From assembly GCF_900323885.1 (NCBI RefSeq), contig NZ_OOHJ01000006.1, forward strand, positions 558,001-622,000: DNA of 64,000 nt, written 5' to 3'. The translations under genes were made by a program, and so were the position numbers. The notes under the pieces are model-generated. The model made no database searches and was not told where the DNA came from. It saw nothing but the letters and a program-made list of their open reading frames with translations. Below, piece by piece: positions 19,530-28,092 of the stretch (positions are counted from its first letter, which is position 1; each line of letters starts with the position of its first letter). The DNA is from [Actinomadura] parvosata subsp. kistnae. GTDB lineage: Bacteria; Actinomycetota; Actinomycetes; Streptosporangiales; Streptosporangiaceae.

Positions 19530-20129
19530 TCACGTGATTCCGAACAGCCGGTCCAGGTGCGCGTCGATCGCGGCGAGCGCGTCCTGGGGCTTGATCACGT
19601 CGAGTTCGATCAGGGAGGTGAAGCCGGTGAGGGCGAGGAGCAGGTTGGTCTCGGTCGCCGGGTCGCGGCCGGGGTCGATGTGCCCGTCGGCGATCGCCTG
19701 GCGGACCAGCTGCTCGACGCGGGCCCGCCCTTGGATGAGGCCGCGGCGTGCCTGCTCGTGCACGGCCTCGTCATGCAATGCCTCCAGGACGTAGGCGGCG
19801 CTCATCCGGCTGGTGGCGCGGGCGTCGGCGTGCAGGGGGAGCATTTCCGCGAGCGTCAGTCGCAGGACGTCGCGGGGGTGCGGACGGTCACCGAGCTTTT
19901 CGAGCCCCTGGTGTACGCGCACCGCGGTCTGCTCGGAGGCGAAGTCCATGGCGAAGGAGAGCATGGCGGTCCGGGAGGCGAAGTAGTGCTGCAGCTGCCC
20001 GAGTGACATGCCCGCCTCCTGCGCCACCACGCGCATCGTCAGCTGGGTGACGCCGCGCTGCTCCACTACCCGCCACAGCGCGCGGGCGATCGCTTCGCGG
20101 CGGCTGCGGTGATCCACCTGTTTCGGCAT
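19530..20129 (-). CDS. TetR-family transcriptional regulator
   Basis: 199-residue regulator. The N-terminal helix-turn-helix is REAIARALWRVVEQRGVTQL, then TMRVVAQEAGMSLGQLQHYF. The C-terminal ligand-binding domain is of the TetR_C_6 or BetI-like type. I chose the ATG at 20129 (MPKQVDHRSRREA); longer in-frame starts run into the promoter. It is divergent from a carboxylesterase gene 97 bases away, so it most likely represses that gene and itself. Confidence 0.88.
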   Translation of the reverse strand: MPKQVDHRSRREAIARALWRVVEQRGVTQLTMRVVAQEAGMSLGQLQHYFASRTAMLSFAMDFASEQTAVRVHQGLEKLGDRPHPRDVLRLTLAEMLPLHADARATSRMSAAYVLEALHDEAVHEQARRGLIQGRARVEQLVRQAIADGHIDPGRDPATETNLLLALTGFTSLIELDVIKPQDALAAIDAHLDRLFGIT

Positions 20130-20226
20130 CGCCGGCCCCTCCCTCGTATCCCGGAACCTTTCCAATACAGTTGACATAATACACCTGACCCGTAATCCTG
20201 GGGTGCATTCGAGGGAAGGAATCTTC
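20130..20226. promoter_or_regulatory. divergent promoter region, TetR/carboxylesterase
   Basis: 97-bp intergenic region with lower GC than its surroundings around 20160-20195. It contains TTGACA near 20173 followed by AT-rich sequence, a plausible -35 for the esterase. A clear palindromic operator was not found. Confidence 0.4.
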
Positions 20227-21717
20227 ATGTCCAAACAGCCCAAGGTACGGACCACGGAAGGCGTGGTGCAGGGGCGCCGGCGGCAGGGGCACGCGGTGTT
20301 CCGCGGCATCCCCTACGCCCAGCCCCCGGTCGGAGCGCTCCGCTTCGCCGCGCCCGCGCCGCCGCACCGCTGGGACGGGACGAGGCAGGCGGTCGAGTTC
20401 GGCCCCGTGGCGCCGCTGTCCCTGCCGATCGACGTGGCCCCGCAGGGCACCGACTGGCTGACGCTCAACGTCGGCACCCCGGATCTGGGCGCGGCGGGAC
20501 TTCCGGTGCTGGTGTGGATCCCCGTGGGCGGCTACCTCGCGGTGGCGTCGAGCGACCCGATCTACGACCCGGCAGCGCTGACCGCGGCGGGAGTCGTCGT
20601 GGTGACCATCAACTGCCGCGTGGGCGCGGAAGGATTCGCCTTCCTCGACGACGCGCCGCCCAACCGCGGATTCCTCGACCAGATCGCGGCGCTGGAGTGG
20701 GTGCAGCGCAACATCGCCGCTTTCGGAGGCGACCCCGGCCGGGTCACCGTGGGCGGGCTGTCCGCCGGGGCGGGCTCGGTCGCCGCCCTGCTGACGATGA
20801 AGCCGGCGCGCGGCCTGTTCCGGCGGGCCATCGCCCATTCGGTGCCGGGGCTGTACAGCACCCCCGCACTGGCACGGCAGGTCACCGCCGCGTTCGCGGA
20901 CCGGCTCGGCGCGGCGGCCCCCACTGCCGAGGCCTTGCGCGACATCGACCCGTGGCACCTGGCCGCCGAGCTCACCTCCTTCAACGCCGGCCTCCACGCG
21001 CACCGGGACAGCTGGGGACGCCTCACGGAGGCCGGCACCGCGCTGTGCCCCGTCGTCGACGGCGAGGTCCTGCCGGAAACGCCCTGGCCCGCGCTGACCG
21101 GCGCGCGCGCGAGCGGCACGGAGCTGCTCGTCGGCCACGCCCGGGACGAGTTCCGGTACTTCAGCGTCATGAGCGGACGGTACGGCACCTTCACCGAGCA
21201 GGACGCCCACGCAGCCCTGGAACTGCTCGCCCCGCAACCGGACGGCGCGCGGGCCTACCGTGCCGCGTTCCCGCAGGCAGACCCGGAGGAACTAGTCGAG
21301 ACGGTGTACTCCGACGCCCTCTTCCGCATGCCGTCACAAAAGCTGGCCGAGGCGAACGCCGCGGCCGGCGGCACCTCGTACCTGTTCGAACAGTGCTGGG
21401 CCGCCCCGGCCCTCGGCGGCATCCTGGGCGCCTGCCACAGCCTCGACCTGCCCCTGGCGTTCGGCACCCTCGACAGCCCCGTCGGCACCCAGCTCATCGG
21501 CGAGGAGCCCCCTCCCGAGGCCGTCGCGCTCTCCCGCGAACTCCAGGAGGCATGGGTCCGCTTCGTCACCACCGGCGACGCGGGCTGGCCCGCCCACCGG
21601 CCCGGCGAGCACCTCACCCGCGTCCTGGACACCGAGTCGAAGACTCTGCCCTACCCCGAACAGGCCTCCCGCCAGATCTGGGAAGGCCACTTTCCCACCC
21701 CCTTCGATCTCTCATGA
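20227..21717 (+). CDS. carboxylesterase, type B family
   Basis: 496-residue alpha/beta hydrolase. Family motifs are the N-terminal GVVQGRRRQGHAVFRGIPYA, then PPVGALRF, and the nucleophile elbow GGLSAGAGSVAAL; an acid/His pair is expected further on (ACHSLDLPLAFG contains the His). The usual family motif around FGGDP is also present. No signal peptide is seen, so the enzyme is probably cytoplasmic. ATG 20227 follows GAAGGA. It is probably controlled by the divergent TetR gene. The substrate is unknown. Confidence 0.88.
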   Translation: MSKQPKVRTTEGVVQGRRRQGHAVFRGIPYAQPPVGALRFAAPAPPHRWDGTRQAVEFGPVAPLSLPIDVAPQGTDWLTLNVGTPDLGAAGLPVLVWIPVGGYLAVASSDPIYDPAALTAAGVVVVTINCRVGAEGFAFLDDAPPNRGFLDQIAALEWVQRNIAAFGGDPGRVTVGGLSAGAGSVAALLTMKPARGLFRRAIAHSVPGLYSTPALARQVTAAFADRLGAAAPTAEALRDIDPWHLAAELTSFNAGLHAHRDSWGRLTEAGTALCPVVDGEVLPETPWPALTGARASGTELLVGHARDEFRYFSVMSGRYGTFTEQDAHAALELLAPQPDGARAYRAAFPQADPEELVETVYSDALFRMPSQKLAEANAAAGGTSYLFEQCWAAPALGGILGACHSLDLPLAFGTLDSPVGTQLIGEEPPPEAVALSRELQEAWVRFVTTGDAGWPAHRPGEHLTRVLDTESKTLPYPEQASRQIWEGHFPTPFDLS

Positions 21718-21752
21718 TCGGGGTCCCGGTCGGACGTGGCCCCGGCCTGCGG

Positions 21753-21993
21753 TCACTCGCTCTTGTAGCGGGTCAGGCAGGCACGGGTGATCGGTGTGTC
21801 CTCCGTTCCCTGCGGGATGCGCGCGTCCGATGCCGAACACAACGGCCCTCGCGGTGGCAGCGGGGGAGCCTTCTGGGCCATCTGGAGCGCGCGTTCGCAG
21901 GCACCTGAGCCGTCATGATCGCTCAGGAACCGCGGCCGGCGCGGTGCCGGCCAGGAGCAGGAGGGCGGTGGCCGCGCCGGCCCCGGCACGCAT
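21753..21993 (-). pseudogene. small secreted protein, frameshifted
   Basis: On the minus strand an ATG at 21993 begins a signal peptide (MRAGAGAATALLLLAGTAPA, then AVPE). After one frameshift near 21920 a Cys-containing tail continues: DHDGSGACERALQMAQKAPP, then LCSASDARIPQGTEDTPIT and RACLTRYKSE, stop at 21753. The Cys spacing and the signal peptide fit a small exported protein. The family is unknown. A sequencing indel would restore an intact gene of about 80 residues. Confidence 0.45.
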
Positions 21994-22232
21994 CGTCGAC
22001 AGTGCCGGAAAGGGCCAGGGGAACGATGATCACGTCTTGGTTTCTGCTGTACGGCGAGGCGTCCGGGTCGATGCTGTGGTGACGGCCTCTCTTCGAGGGG
22101 TGGGGGACTGCTCCCATGGTGACCGCCCGGGAAGCGGTCACTGGTTCGGTGCTCAGCGCGCGTACAGCGACGGCACGAGCCGCGAACCAGCCCCGACCCG
22201 GGCCTCGAAGGTGGCCCGCGGTGCGACGGGCT

Positions 22233-22523
22233 TCAGGCAGGGACTGACGTGAGGGTGCAGTTGTCGGCGCCGAGCTGGCCGTTCCACACGAACGTCCAGC
22301 CGCAGTCGTACGTACCGGCCGCGGAGCCGAAGCGGATGGTGACGCTCGTGCCGCTGTGGCCGTCGCACCCGATCGCCGACACCTCGTAGTACCCGTCGCC
22401 GGTCGGCGTCCGGGTCCCCGAGAAGCAGACGGCGTCACTGGCCGCCGCGTGGGCAGGAGCTGCCCCCAGCGAGACGGCGAGAACCGCCGTGCTCAGGGCG
22501 ACCGCCGTCCTGATCGTTGTCAT
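22233..22523 (-). CDS. small secreted protein
   Basis: 96 residues from ATG 22523, preceded by AAGGAG. A classic Sec signal peptide (TAVALSTAVLAVSLGAAPAHA, cleaved after AHA) leads a mature domain of about 70 residues with four Cys (AVCFSGTRTPTGDGYYEV, then SAIGCDGHSGTSVTIRFG, TYDCGWTFVWNGQLGADNC). Two disulfides are likely. The beta-rich, Gly/Thr-rich sequence resembles small extracellular actinomycete proteins of unknown role. Confidence 0.75.
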   Translation of the reverse strand: MTTIRTAVALSTAVLAVSLGAAPAHAAASDAVCFSGTRTPTGDGYYEVSAIGCDGHSGTSVTIRFGSAAGTYDCGWTFVWNGQLGADNCTLTSVPA

Positions 22524-23037
22524 GGTGGCTCCTTCCGCATGGTCACCGATCACGCCAACAGCCACGGTAATCGGCGAGGGAAGGCCCGCCCATGAGCATC
22601 TGTCACCGATCAGATGTGCATTCCTCCCCACCTTCCCCGCGCCGCCGGTCACGGTGCGGCCGTCGCCCGCACGCTGCCTCCAGCCAGTGGTTCCCGATCG
22701 CGAAGTCGACGGCGTGCGCGACAGGGCCGCCGTTCTCGTCCAGCTGCTGGTAGTTCCGCAGCTCGATCGTGCCCTTGCCGGCCTGCTGCAGCATGGCCGG
22801 CAAGGGCACGGGGTCGATGGCCAGCATGCCGTCAACCGGGAAGGCATCTCCGCCGGTAGCGGAGCCAGAAGCGGGCGGGCATGCCGGGCGGCGAGGAGGA
22901 AGCCGCAGTGAAGTGACGGTGATGCCGGCTGCCAAAGACCTCGCCAGCCGACCGAACCTGAGGTCGAAGGCCCGCTTGCTGCGCTCGGTGTCGCCTGCCA
23001 CCTGGCGTGCGGCCCGCTGCTTCCCTGACCTCCTCCT
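22524..23037. other. stretch without supported gene
   Basis: About 510 bases. Minus-strand text at 22630-22850 (MLAIDPVPLPAMLQQAGK, then GTIELRNYQQLDENGG and AVDFAIGNHWLEAA) is coding-like and could be the tail of a lost gene. I do not recognise it and no start is evident. Confidence 0.3.
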
Positions 23038-23589
23038 TCAGCCTCCCTGCGGGCCCACCTCCTGAGGGCGGTCGCCCTCGAGATCCTCACGCTTGAGCAG
23101 CGAAAGGAGCCGAATCCCTTCCGCGGCCAAGGCCTCGGCACCGCCTTCCTGCCGATCGATGACGCACAATGCGTGGTCGATCCGAGCCCCTAGATCACGC
23201 AACTGACCGGTGGAGATCGCGATCTGCCCACCCGAGGTCACCACGTCCTCGACGACCAGGACGCGCCGTCCCCTCACGTCCGCACCCTCGGCCAGCCGGG
23301 CAGTGCCATAGGGCTTGGCTGCCTTGCGCACGAACGCGCAGGGCAGGCCGGTGCGCCGCCCCAGCGCCGTGACCACCGCGATGCCGCCCATCTCCAGGCC
23401 GGCCAGTACCTCGGTCCCCTCGGGAACCAGCGACACCATCCCGGCCGCCACCTCATCTAGCAGGGCCGGATCGGCCTCGAACTGGTACTTGTCGAAGTAC
23501 TCCTCGGCCACTCGTCCCGAACGCAGCACGAACCGGCCGCTCAACCGGCAACGGTCGCGAACTCGGCGGGCGAGATCCACATCGGTCAC
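23038..23589 (-). CDS. pyrE: orotate phosphoribosyltransferase-like protein
   Basis: About 183 residues. The PRPP-binding signature is VLVVEDVVTSGGQIAISTGQ. The rest follows the PyrE pattern (FVLRSGRVAEEYFDKYQFE, GLEMGGIAVVTALGRRTGLP and CAFVRKAAKPYGTARLAEGA). The enzyme joins orotate to PRPP in pyrimidine synthesis. I chose the GTG at 23589 (VTDVDLARRVRDRC) because family members begin there; an in-frame start at 23628 is possible. No other pyr genes are nearby, so it is an isolated, perhaps extra, copy. The upstream gene is a truncated CU044_5270 protein whose frame overruns this one. Confidence 0.82.
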   Translation of the reverse strand: MTDVDLARRVRDRCRLSGRFVLRSGRVAEEYFDKYQFEADPALLDEVAAGMVSLVPEGTEVLAGLEMGGIAVVTALGRRTGLPCAFVRKAAKPYGTARLAEGADVRGRRVLVVEDVVTSGGQIAISTGQLRDLGARIDHALCVIDRQEGGAEALAAEGIRLLSLLKREDLEGDRPQEVGPQGG

Positions 23590-24361
23590 GACACGAGCAT
23601 GGCAGACCGCCCGAACCGGGCCTCTCACGCGGTCGCCGCCGCGGCGGCGCGGCCGGAGAAGTGTGACGCGCCGCGGCGGACCACGGCTGTGCTGCGGCGA
23701 CGAGAACGGTTGGGATCGTCACCTGCGTGTAGAGGTGCCTGCGCATGCCGTCGGTGTCGGTCGGTAGCCTGCTGACGTAGGCGTAGTCGTTGCGCATGAA
23801 CTCGGGGCGCTGATCGAAGTCGGCGGCCCGTTCAGGGTGGCTGGGCTTGCCCACCTGCTCCTGCTGCCACCGTGCCTGCGGTGGCAGCGTGCGCCCCGGA
23901 TACGGCAGCGGCGCCAGGGGCTCCTCCTGCAAGAACGCCTTGACCGAGCTGCCCTCGAACAGCTGCCAGAACGTGCGCCTGGCACGCGACAGCCAGATCT
24001 GCCCGTCCGCTTCGGTCGAGTTCATGGTCTCCGACCGGTAGACGAGGAACTGGCCGGGCCGGGGATGGAGCTCCGGGCGGCGGCCGGCGTGCTCGGCCGC
24101 CCGCGACAGCACCTCCACGGCCGCGACCGTGCGGATCTGCGGCGGAGACGGTGCCGGGGCGGGCTGGTTCTGTACGCCGAACACCGCCGCGGCCACCGTG
24201 GCCGCCAGACCTCCCGCCAGTGCGGCGCGCAGCCCGAGGCGGCGGATGTCGGGACGGGCCGGGGCCGCCATGCCGGCCATCAGGCGCTCCGCCTCGGCGC
24301 GCAGGTCCTCCTGTGCGGGGACCTCGGAGCGGAAGCTGTTGAGCTGGGCCAGCTCATCCAT
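23453..24361 (-). pseudogene. CU044_5270-family protein, 3' truncated
   Basis: The N-terminal part is typical: MDELAQLNSFRSEVPAQEDL, then a single membrane helix (LGLRAALAGGLAATVAAAVFG), then an extracellular domain (RPGQFLVYRSETMNSTEADG, then TFWQLFEGSSVKAF). Recognisable similarity ends at about 23720 (GMRRHLYTQVTIPTVLV). The remaining frame is Arg/Pro-rich junk overlapping pyrE, so a deletion joined this gene to pyrE. Members of the family are encoded beside ECF sigma factors and probably act as their membrane partners. Its start overlaps the sigma gene stop by a few bases. Confidence 0.7.
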
Positions 24362-24847
24362 GGCGAACCTCCTCGATGACGAGTGCTGTGGGGTCGGTCC
24401 CGCCCAGTTCCTCCGGGATCTTCGTGCGGGCCCGGTTGACGCGCGAGCGGACCGTTCCGACGCGGATGCCGAGCGCCTCGGCGGTTTCGGTGTAGGTCAG
24501 GCCGCCCCAGGTCACCAGGAGCAGCACGTCACGGTGCCCTGCGGGCAGCGCGGCAAGCGCGGCGGCCAAGCGCTGCTGTACGGCCTGAGCGCTCACCCGC
24601 TCGTCGCTGCGCGAGGTGAACGGTTCGGTGACCGGGTCCGCACCGGTGCGGGCCGGCAGGTTCAGCTGCCTGGCCTCGGTACGCTTGTGGCGGCCGATGA
24701 GGTTGGTCGCGATGCCGTACGACCAGGGCAGGGCGTTGTGCCTGGCCAGGTCGTAGCGGCCGCGCTGGCGGAAGGCGGCGAGAAAGTCCTCCGCCACTGC
24801 CGGGATCGCGCGATGACCGCGGAATCGGCGGGGCTCGTTTCTGACAT
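24354..24847 (-). pseudogene. sigma-70 family factor with internal deletion
   Basis: The start reads MSETSPADSAVIARSRQ (ATG at 24847). The next recognisable part, VAEDFLAAFRQRGRYDLARH, then NALPWSYGIATNLIGRHKR, lies in another frame without the roughly 30-40 residues that normally lie between. The sigma region 4 is intact (LPAGHRDVLLLVTWGGLTYT, then ETAEALGIRVGTVRSRVNRA). An in-frame start at 24797 would give a 147-residue protein lacking most of region 2. It forms a coupled pair with the CU044_5270 gene, so both partners of this regulatory module are broken. Confidence 0.7.
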
Positions 24848-24928
24848 ACTCCGGCCTCTCGGCTCACGAACGGGACACCCCTCCTTGCCCGCCCGCGGCC
24901 GACCGGTTCCCGCCATCCGATTGTGTCT

Positions 24929-24951
24929 AGAAATCTACAACGTAAAGGCGG
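24929..24951. repeat. dispersed repeat, copy 3 of 3
   Basis: Core AGAAATCTACAACGTAAAGG plus CGG, attached to the end of the IS1182-type remnant. This copy identifies the repeat as probably the terminal segment of that insertion-sequence family. Confidence 0.6.
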
Positions 24952-25370
24952 TCGACTAATACAAGATCAAATTACTACAACAAAGGTACGGGCTCCGCCC
25001 GTACTCATCATCCAAGAAAAGATGCCGTCGACCACCATTGAGTGGTATGACGCCGCCCGCAGCGCGATCTTCGAGATCAAGAGTGGCGAGGTGGGAGGTT
25101 CTGGTCCGGGCCAGTGGGGTTGCCGACCACCAGGCATCGAGCCGGATCAGATTGATGGCAGCTGCGGTGAGCACATGTCCGAGACGGGTTTTGGACAGGC
25201 CGACGTGGCGGGTTCGGCGAGCGCCGGTACGTGGTGACGGCCTGGTGGATGGTGCCTTCGACGCCGGAACGGACGGCGTATCGCCTCTGCCGCTGGTCGG
25301 TGGCCTTGTCGGCGCGGCTCTGCTGGAGGACCTGGTGCTCTTGGCGTGGGCGGATGGTCAGCTGCCCGTT
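24929..25370 (-). pseudogene. IS1182-family transposase C-terminal remnant
   Basis: Minus-strand text includes QLTIRPRQEHQVLQQSRADK, then RYAVRSGVEGTIHQAVTTYR and, after a frameshift, LGHVLTAAAINLIRLDAWW, then ATPLARTRTSHLATLDL. This is the C-terminal end of IS1182-type transposases. It is followed by DEYGRSPYLCCSNLILY and by the dispersed repeat core. The 5' two thirds are missing. A perfect small hairpin (GTACGGGC-TCC-GCCCGTAC) lies in the tail near 24987-25005. Confidence 0.7.
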
Positions 25371-25374
25371 CACT

Positions 25375-25885
25375 GAGCCGGTCGGGGCTGAACCACGTAG
25401 ATGAGGGTCAGTGCGGCGAGGGTGCCGAGCCACCAGAACGGACTTGAGCGGATCGCCAGGACTCCCATCAGGGTGGCCAGAGGCGGAAACATCGCGATGC
25501 GGAAGTCCGCCTCCGCCTGAAGGCGGTCGAATTCTTCGGGGACCAGGCTGCCGGTGGCCCGTAGCCGGTGGATGATGTTGGAGAGTTCGGGCAGTGCCTT
25601 GTCCGCGATCATGTCTCGGTCGATCACGTCGGCGAGTACGTGGTAGCGGGCTGATCCGCTGGTGGCGGTGAGTTCGCTCACCGACTGGGCGTCGAGGCGC
25701 TGCTCGCCGTTGGGCGGGGGTTCGTAGGCGTCCTTCAGCCACAGTTCGGCCGTTGACGTCCGGAACTCCTCATCCTGTTCCATGCGGGCTGCCAGGCGTT
25801 CCAGGATGGCGCCTTCCATTGCTGCCCGTACTTGGTTGGGGCTGCTCCAGGAGTATGCCCGTGATGGCGCGCTCCTGGCGGTCAT
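25375..25885 (-). CDS. hypothetical membrane protein
   Basis: About 170 residues. The N-terminal two thirds is soluble and acidic (ILERLAARMEQDEEFRTST, then VLADVIDRDMIADKALPEL). The C-terminus has a paired hydrophobic hairpin (FRIAMFPPLATLMGVLAI and FWWLGTLAALTLIYVV), so it is probably membrane-anchored at that end. The stop codon lies at the junction with the IS1182-type remnant, so the true C-terminus may have been cut. Function not recognised. Confidence 0.55.
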
Positions 25886-25968
25886 GGCTGGGATCGCCTC
25901 CTGCGGTGCTCTCTGCCGGAGCAGGCCGTCTGGTGGGCTCAGCTAGGTTGCGGGGAAATGTCGTTCAC

Positions 25969-27033
25969 TCATGAGCGCGCCGGCCCGATGGAGCCGCGCC
26001 GGATCAAGGTGGCGGGGAGGGGCGGCAGGGGTGGGGGGTTGGTGGCGCCGCCGATGAGCGCGGCCAGTCGGGTTCCGGCTGCGTATCCGATGTCGTACGT
26101 CGGTTGCGCCACCACGGTGATGGGTGGTGTGACCAGTCGTGCCCAGGGCTGGTCGTCGTACATGAGGACGGAGACGTCGTCGGGTATGCGCAGGTCCTGT
26201 TCCTGCAGTGCTCCGAGGACGACCTGGCCGATGAGGCTGTCGGAGGCGATGAGGGCTGTGGCGGGGCTGGGGCCGTGGAGGAGATCCAGTACGGCGTGGC
26301 GGATCGCGGCTTCGTCGTGCCGGCAGGGTCGTAGGAGGTCGGGGTCCCAGGTGAGGCCGCGTTCGGTGAATCCGGTGACGAGGCCGGCGACGCGGGCGGC
26401 CACGGGGGAGGGCAGGGGGTGGGGGCCGTCGGTGCGGACGTCGCTGCTGTCGGCGGTGGTGATGTAGCCGATCCGGCGGTGTCCCAGGTCCAGTAGGTGG
26501 TCGGCTGCTTCGCGGGCGGCGGGCTCGATGTCGGCTCGGGCGGCGTCGACGGTGAGTCCGGGGACGGTGCGGTCGAGCAGGACGAGGGGGCGTCCGGCGT
26601 CGACGATGGCTCGTAGGTGGGGTGAGTCGCCGGTGGAGGCGGGGGCGACGATGAGGCCGTCGACTCGTTTGTCCATCAGCATGTTGACGGCGGCGCGTTC
26701 GGCCATCAGGCGTTCGCTGGTGTTGGTGAGGACCACGGTGAAGCCGGAGCGTTCGACGGCGTCGGAGATGCCGCGTGTGGCGAGGGAGAAGTAGGGGTTT
26801 TCGATGTCGCCGACGACGACGCCGATGCTGTGGGAGCGGCCGGTGTTCAGTGTTTTGGCCAGTTGGTTGGGGCGATAGCTGAGCCGGGAGGCGGCGGCGA
26901 GTACTCGTTGGCGTACGGCGTCGCTGACGGCGCCGTAGGCGCCGAGTGCGCGAGCGGCCTGGGCTTTGGAGACGCCAGCTTCGCGGGCGACGTCGGCGAC
27001 GGTGATCTCGCGGTGGTTGCCTGGCTTGGCCAT
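25969..27033 (-). CDS. LacI-family transcriptional repressor
   Basis: 354-residue LacI/GalR regulator. The N-terminal HTH and hinge are EITVADVAREAGVSKAQAAR, then YRPNQLAKTLNTGRSHSIG. The periplasmic-binding-protein-like effector domain follows (VVGDIENPYFSLATRGISDA, then VDGLIVAPASTGD and ALIASDSLIGQVVLGALQEQ). It is divergent from a transporter/oxidoreductase operon. Two identical palindromic operators lie in the intergenic region, so it most likely represses the operon until a substrate of the pathway binds. Confidence 0.92.
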   Translation of the reverse strand: MAKPGNHREITVADVAREAGVSKAQAARALGAYGAVSDAVRQRVLAAASRLSYRPNQLAKTLNTGRSHSIGVVVGDIENPYFSLATRGISDAVERSGFTVVLTNTSERLMAERAAVNMLMDKRVDGLIVAPASTGDSPHLRAIVDAGRPLVLLDRTVPGLTVDAARADIEPAAREAADHLLDLGHRRIGYITTADSSDVRTDGPHPLPSPVAARVAGLVTGFTERGLTWDPDLLRPCRHDEAAIRHAVLDLLHGPSPATALIASDSLIGQVVLGALQEQDLRIPDDVSVLMYDDQPWARLVTPPITVVAQPTYDIGYAAGTRLAALIGGATNPPPLPPLPATLIRRGSIGPARS

Positions 27034-27135
27034 GGATCCTGCCTTGCTGGGGTCGCCTTGGCGGCGGTGACGGGGGAGGGGGGTGGGGCCCTTGACGTGC
27101 GTGGGAGGCGTCTCCTAGTCTTCGGGAAATCCCGC

Positions 27136-27149
27136 TGAGACCGGTCTCA
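27136..27149. promoter_or_regulatory. LacI operator 1
   Basis: Perfect 14-bp palindrome TGAGACCGGTCTCA with a central CG, the symmetry typical of LacI/GalR operators. An identical site lies 29 bp downstream (centre to centre). It lies between the divergent lacI-type gene and the ABC transporter operon. Confidence 0.85.
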
Positions 27150-27164
27150 ATCAGCATACACGGG

Positions 27165-27178
27165 TGAGACCGGTCTCA
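27165..27178. promoter_or_regulatory. LacI operator 2
   Basis: Second perfect copy of TGAGACCGGTCTCA, ending 29 bases before the GTG of the substrate-binding protein gene. Two sites about three helical turns apart on the same face suggest cooperative binding by the repressor. Confidence 0.85.
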
Positions 27179-27207
27179 CTGAATTCCCACCACTTGGGCG
27201 GTCCCCC

Positions 27208-28059
27208 GTGTCTCCAACCCCTCGCACCTCCGTACTGGTGGCGCTGCTGGCGCTCGTCGCCACGCTGGGCCTTGCCGCGTGTGGCGGCGGCAGCACCGAC
27301 AGCAGCGCCGACAACCCCTACGGGCTGATCAAGCCCGGGCAGTTGCGGGTCGCCACCCTCGGCGACGCCAAGCCCTACACCTTCACCGACGCAGGCGGCC
27401 AGTTCACCGGCTTCGACGTCGAGCTCTTCCGCGACGTCGCCAAGCGGATGGGCATCACCGACGTCGTCTACACCGGCCAGGACTTCTCGGCCCTGCTGCC
27501 GGCGGTGGCCAACGGCCAGTTCGACGCCGGTGTCGCCGCCATCGGCATCACCGAGGCGCGCAAGAAGACGGTCGACTTCAGCGCCGGTTACCTGGCCGGC
27601 TACCTCACCGTGATCACGAAGAAGGACTCCGGCATCACCTCCGCCGACGGGCTCGCCGGCAAGCGGCTGGGCGTCGTGCAGGGCACGTTGCAGGAGGCGT
27701 ACGCGGTCAAGAACTTCCCGAAGGCCGACCTGGTCCGCTTCCCGGACAACAACGCGGCCATCTCCGCGCTCAACCGCGGCTCGGTCGACGCCCACTTCCT
27801 GGACTACGAGGCCGCGAAGTCCTACATCGCGCAGTTCGGCCTGGTCAGCGCCGCCGACATCCCGTCCTTCGACGCGCCGGCCGGGTTCGCCATCAAGAAG
27901 GGCAATTCGGCTCTGAAGGCGGCCCTGGACAAGGCGCTGGTCGCGGCGATGGAGGACGGCACGTGGAAGCGGCTGTACGAGAAGTGGTTCCCCGGCTCGC
28001 CGATGCCGAAGCAGTACCTGCCCGGCGGTGACCACACCGGCGCGCCGGCCGCCCAATGA
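27208..28059 (+). CDS. ABC transporter substrate-binding lipoprotein
   Basis: 283 residues. Lipoprotein signal with lipobox LAAC ([19 protein letters not shown]). The mature protein is an SBP_bac_3 (polar amino acid type) domain: [20 protein letters not shown], then [17 protein letters not shown] and [20 protein letters not shown]. It captures an amino-acid-like solute outside the membrane and delivers it to the permease encoded next. It is the first gene of the operon, directly behind the double operator; the start is GTG at 27208. Confidence 0.92.
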   Translation: MSPTPRTSVLVALLALVATLGLAACGGGSTDSSADNPYGLIKPGQLRVATLGDAKPYTFTDAGGQFTGFDVELFRDVAKRMGITDVVYTGQDFSALLPAVANGQFDAGVAAIGITEARKKTVDFSAGYLAGYLTVITKKDSGITSADGLAGKRLGVVQGTLQEAYAVKNFPKADLVRFPDNNAAISALNRGSVDAHFLDYEAAKSYIAQFGLVSAADIPSFDAPAGFAIKKGNSALKAALDKALVAAMEDGTWKRLYEKWFPGSPMPKQYLPGGDHTGAPAAQ

Positions 28060-28092
28060 TCGGGTCGCCCGAACACGCAGAAAGGAGCTGAC

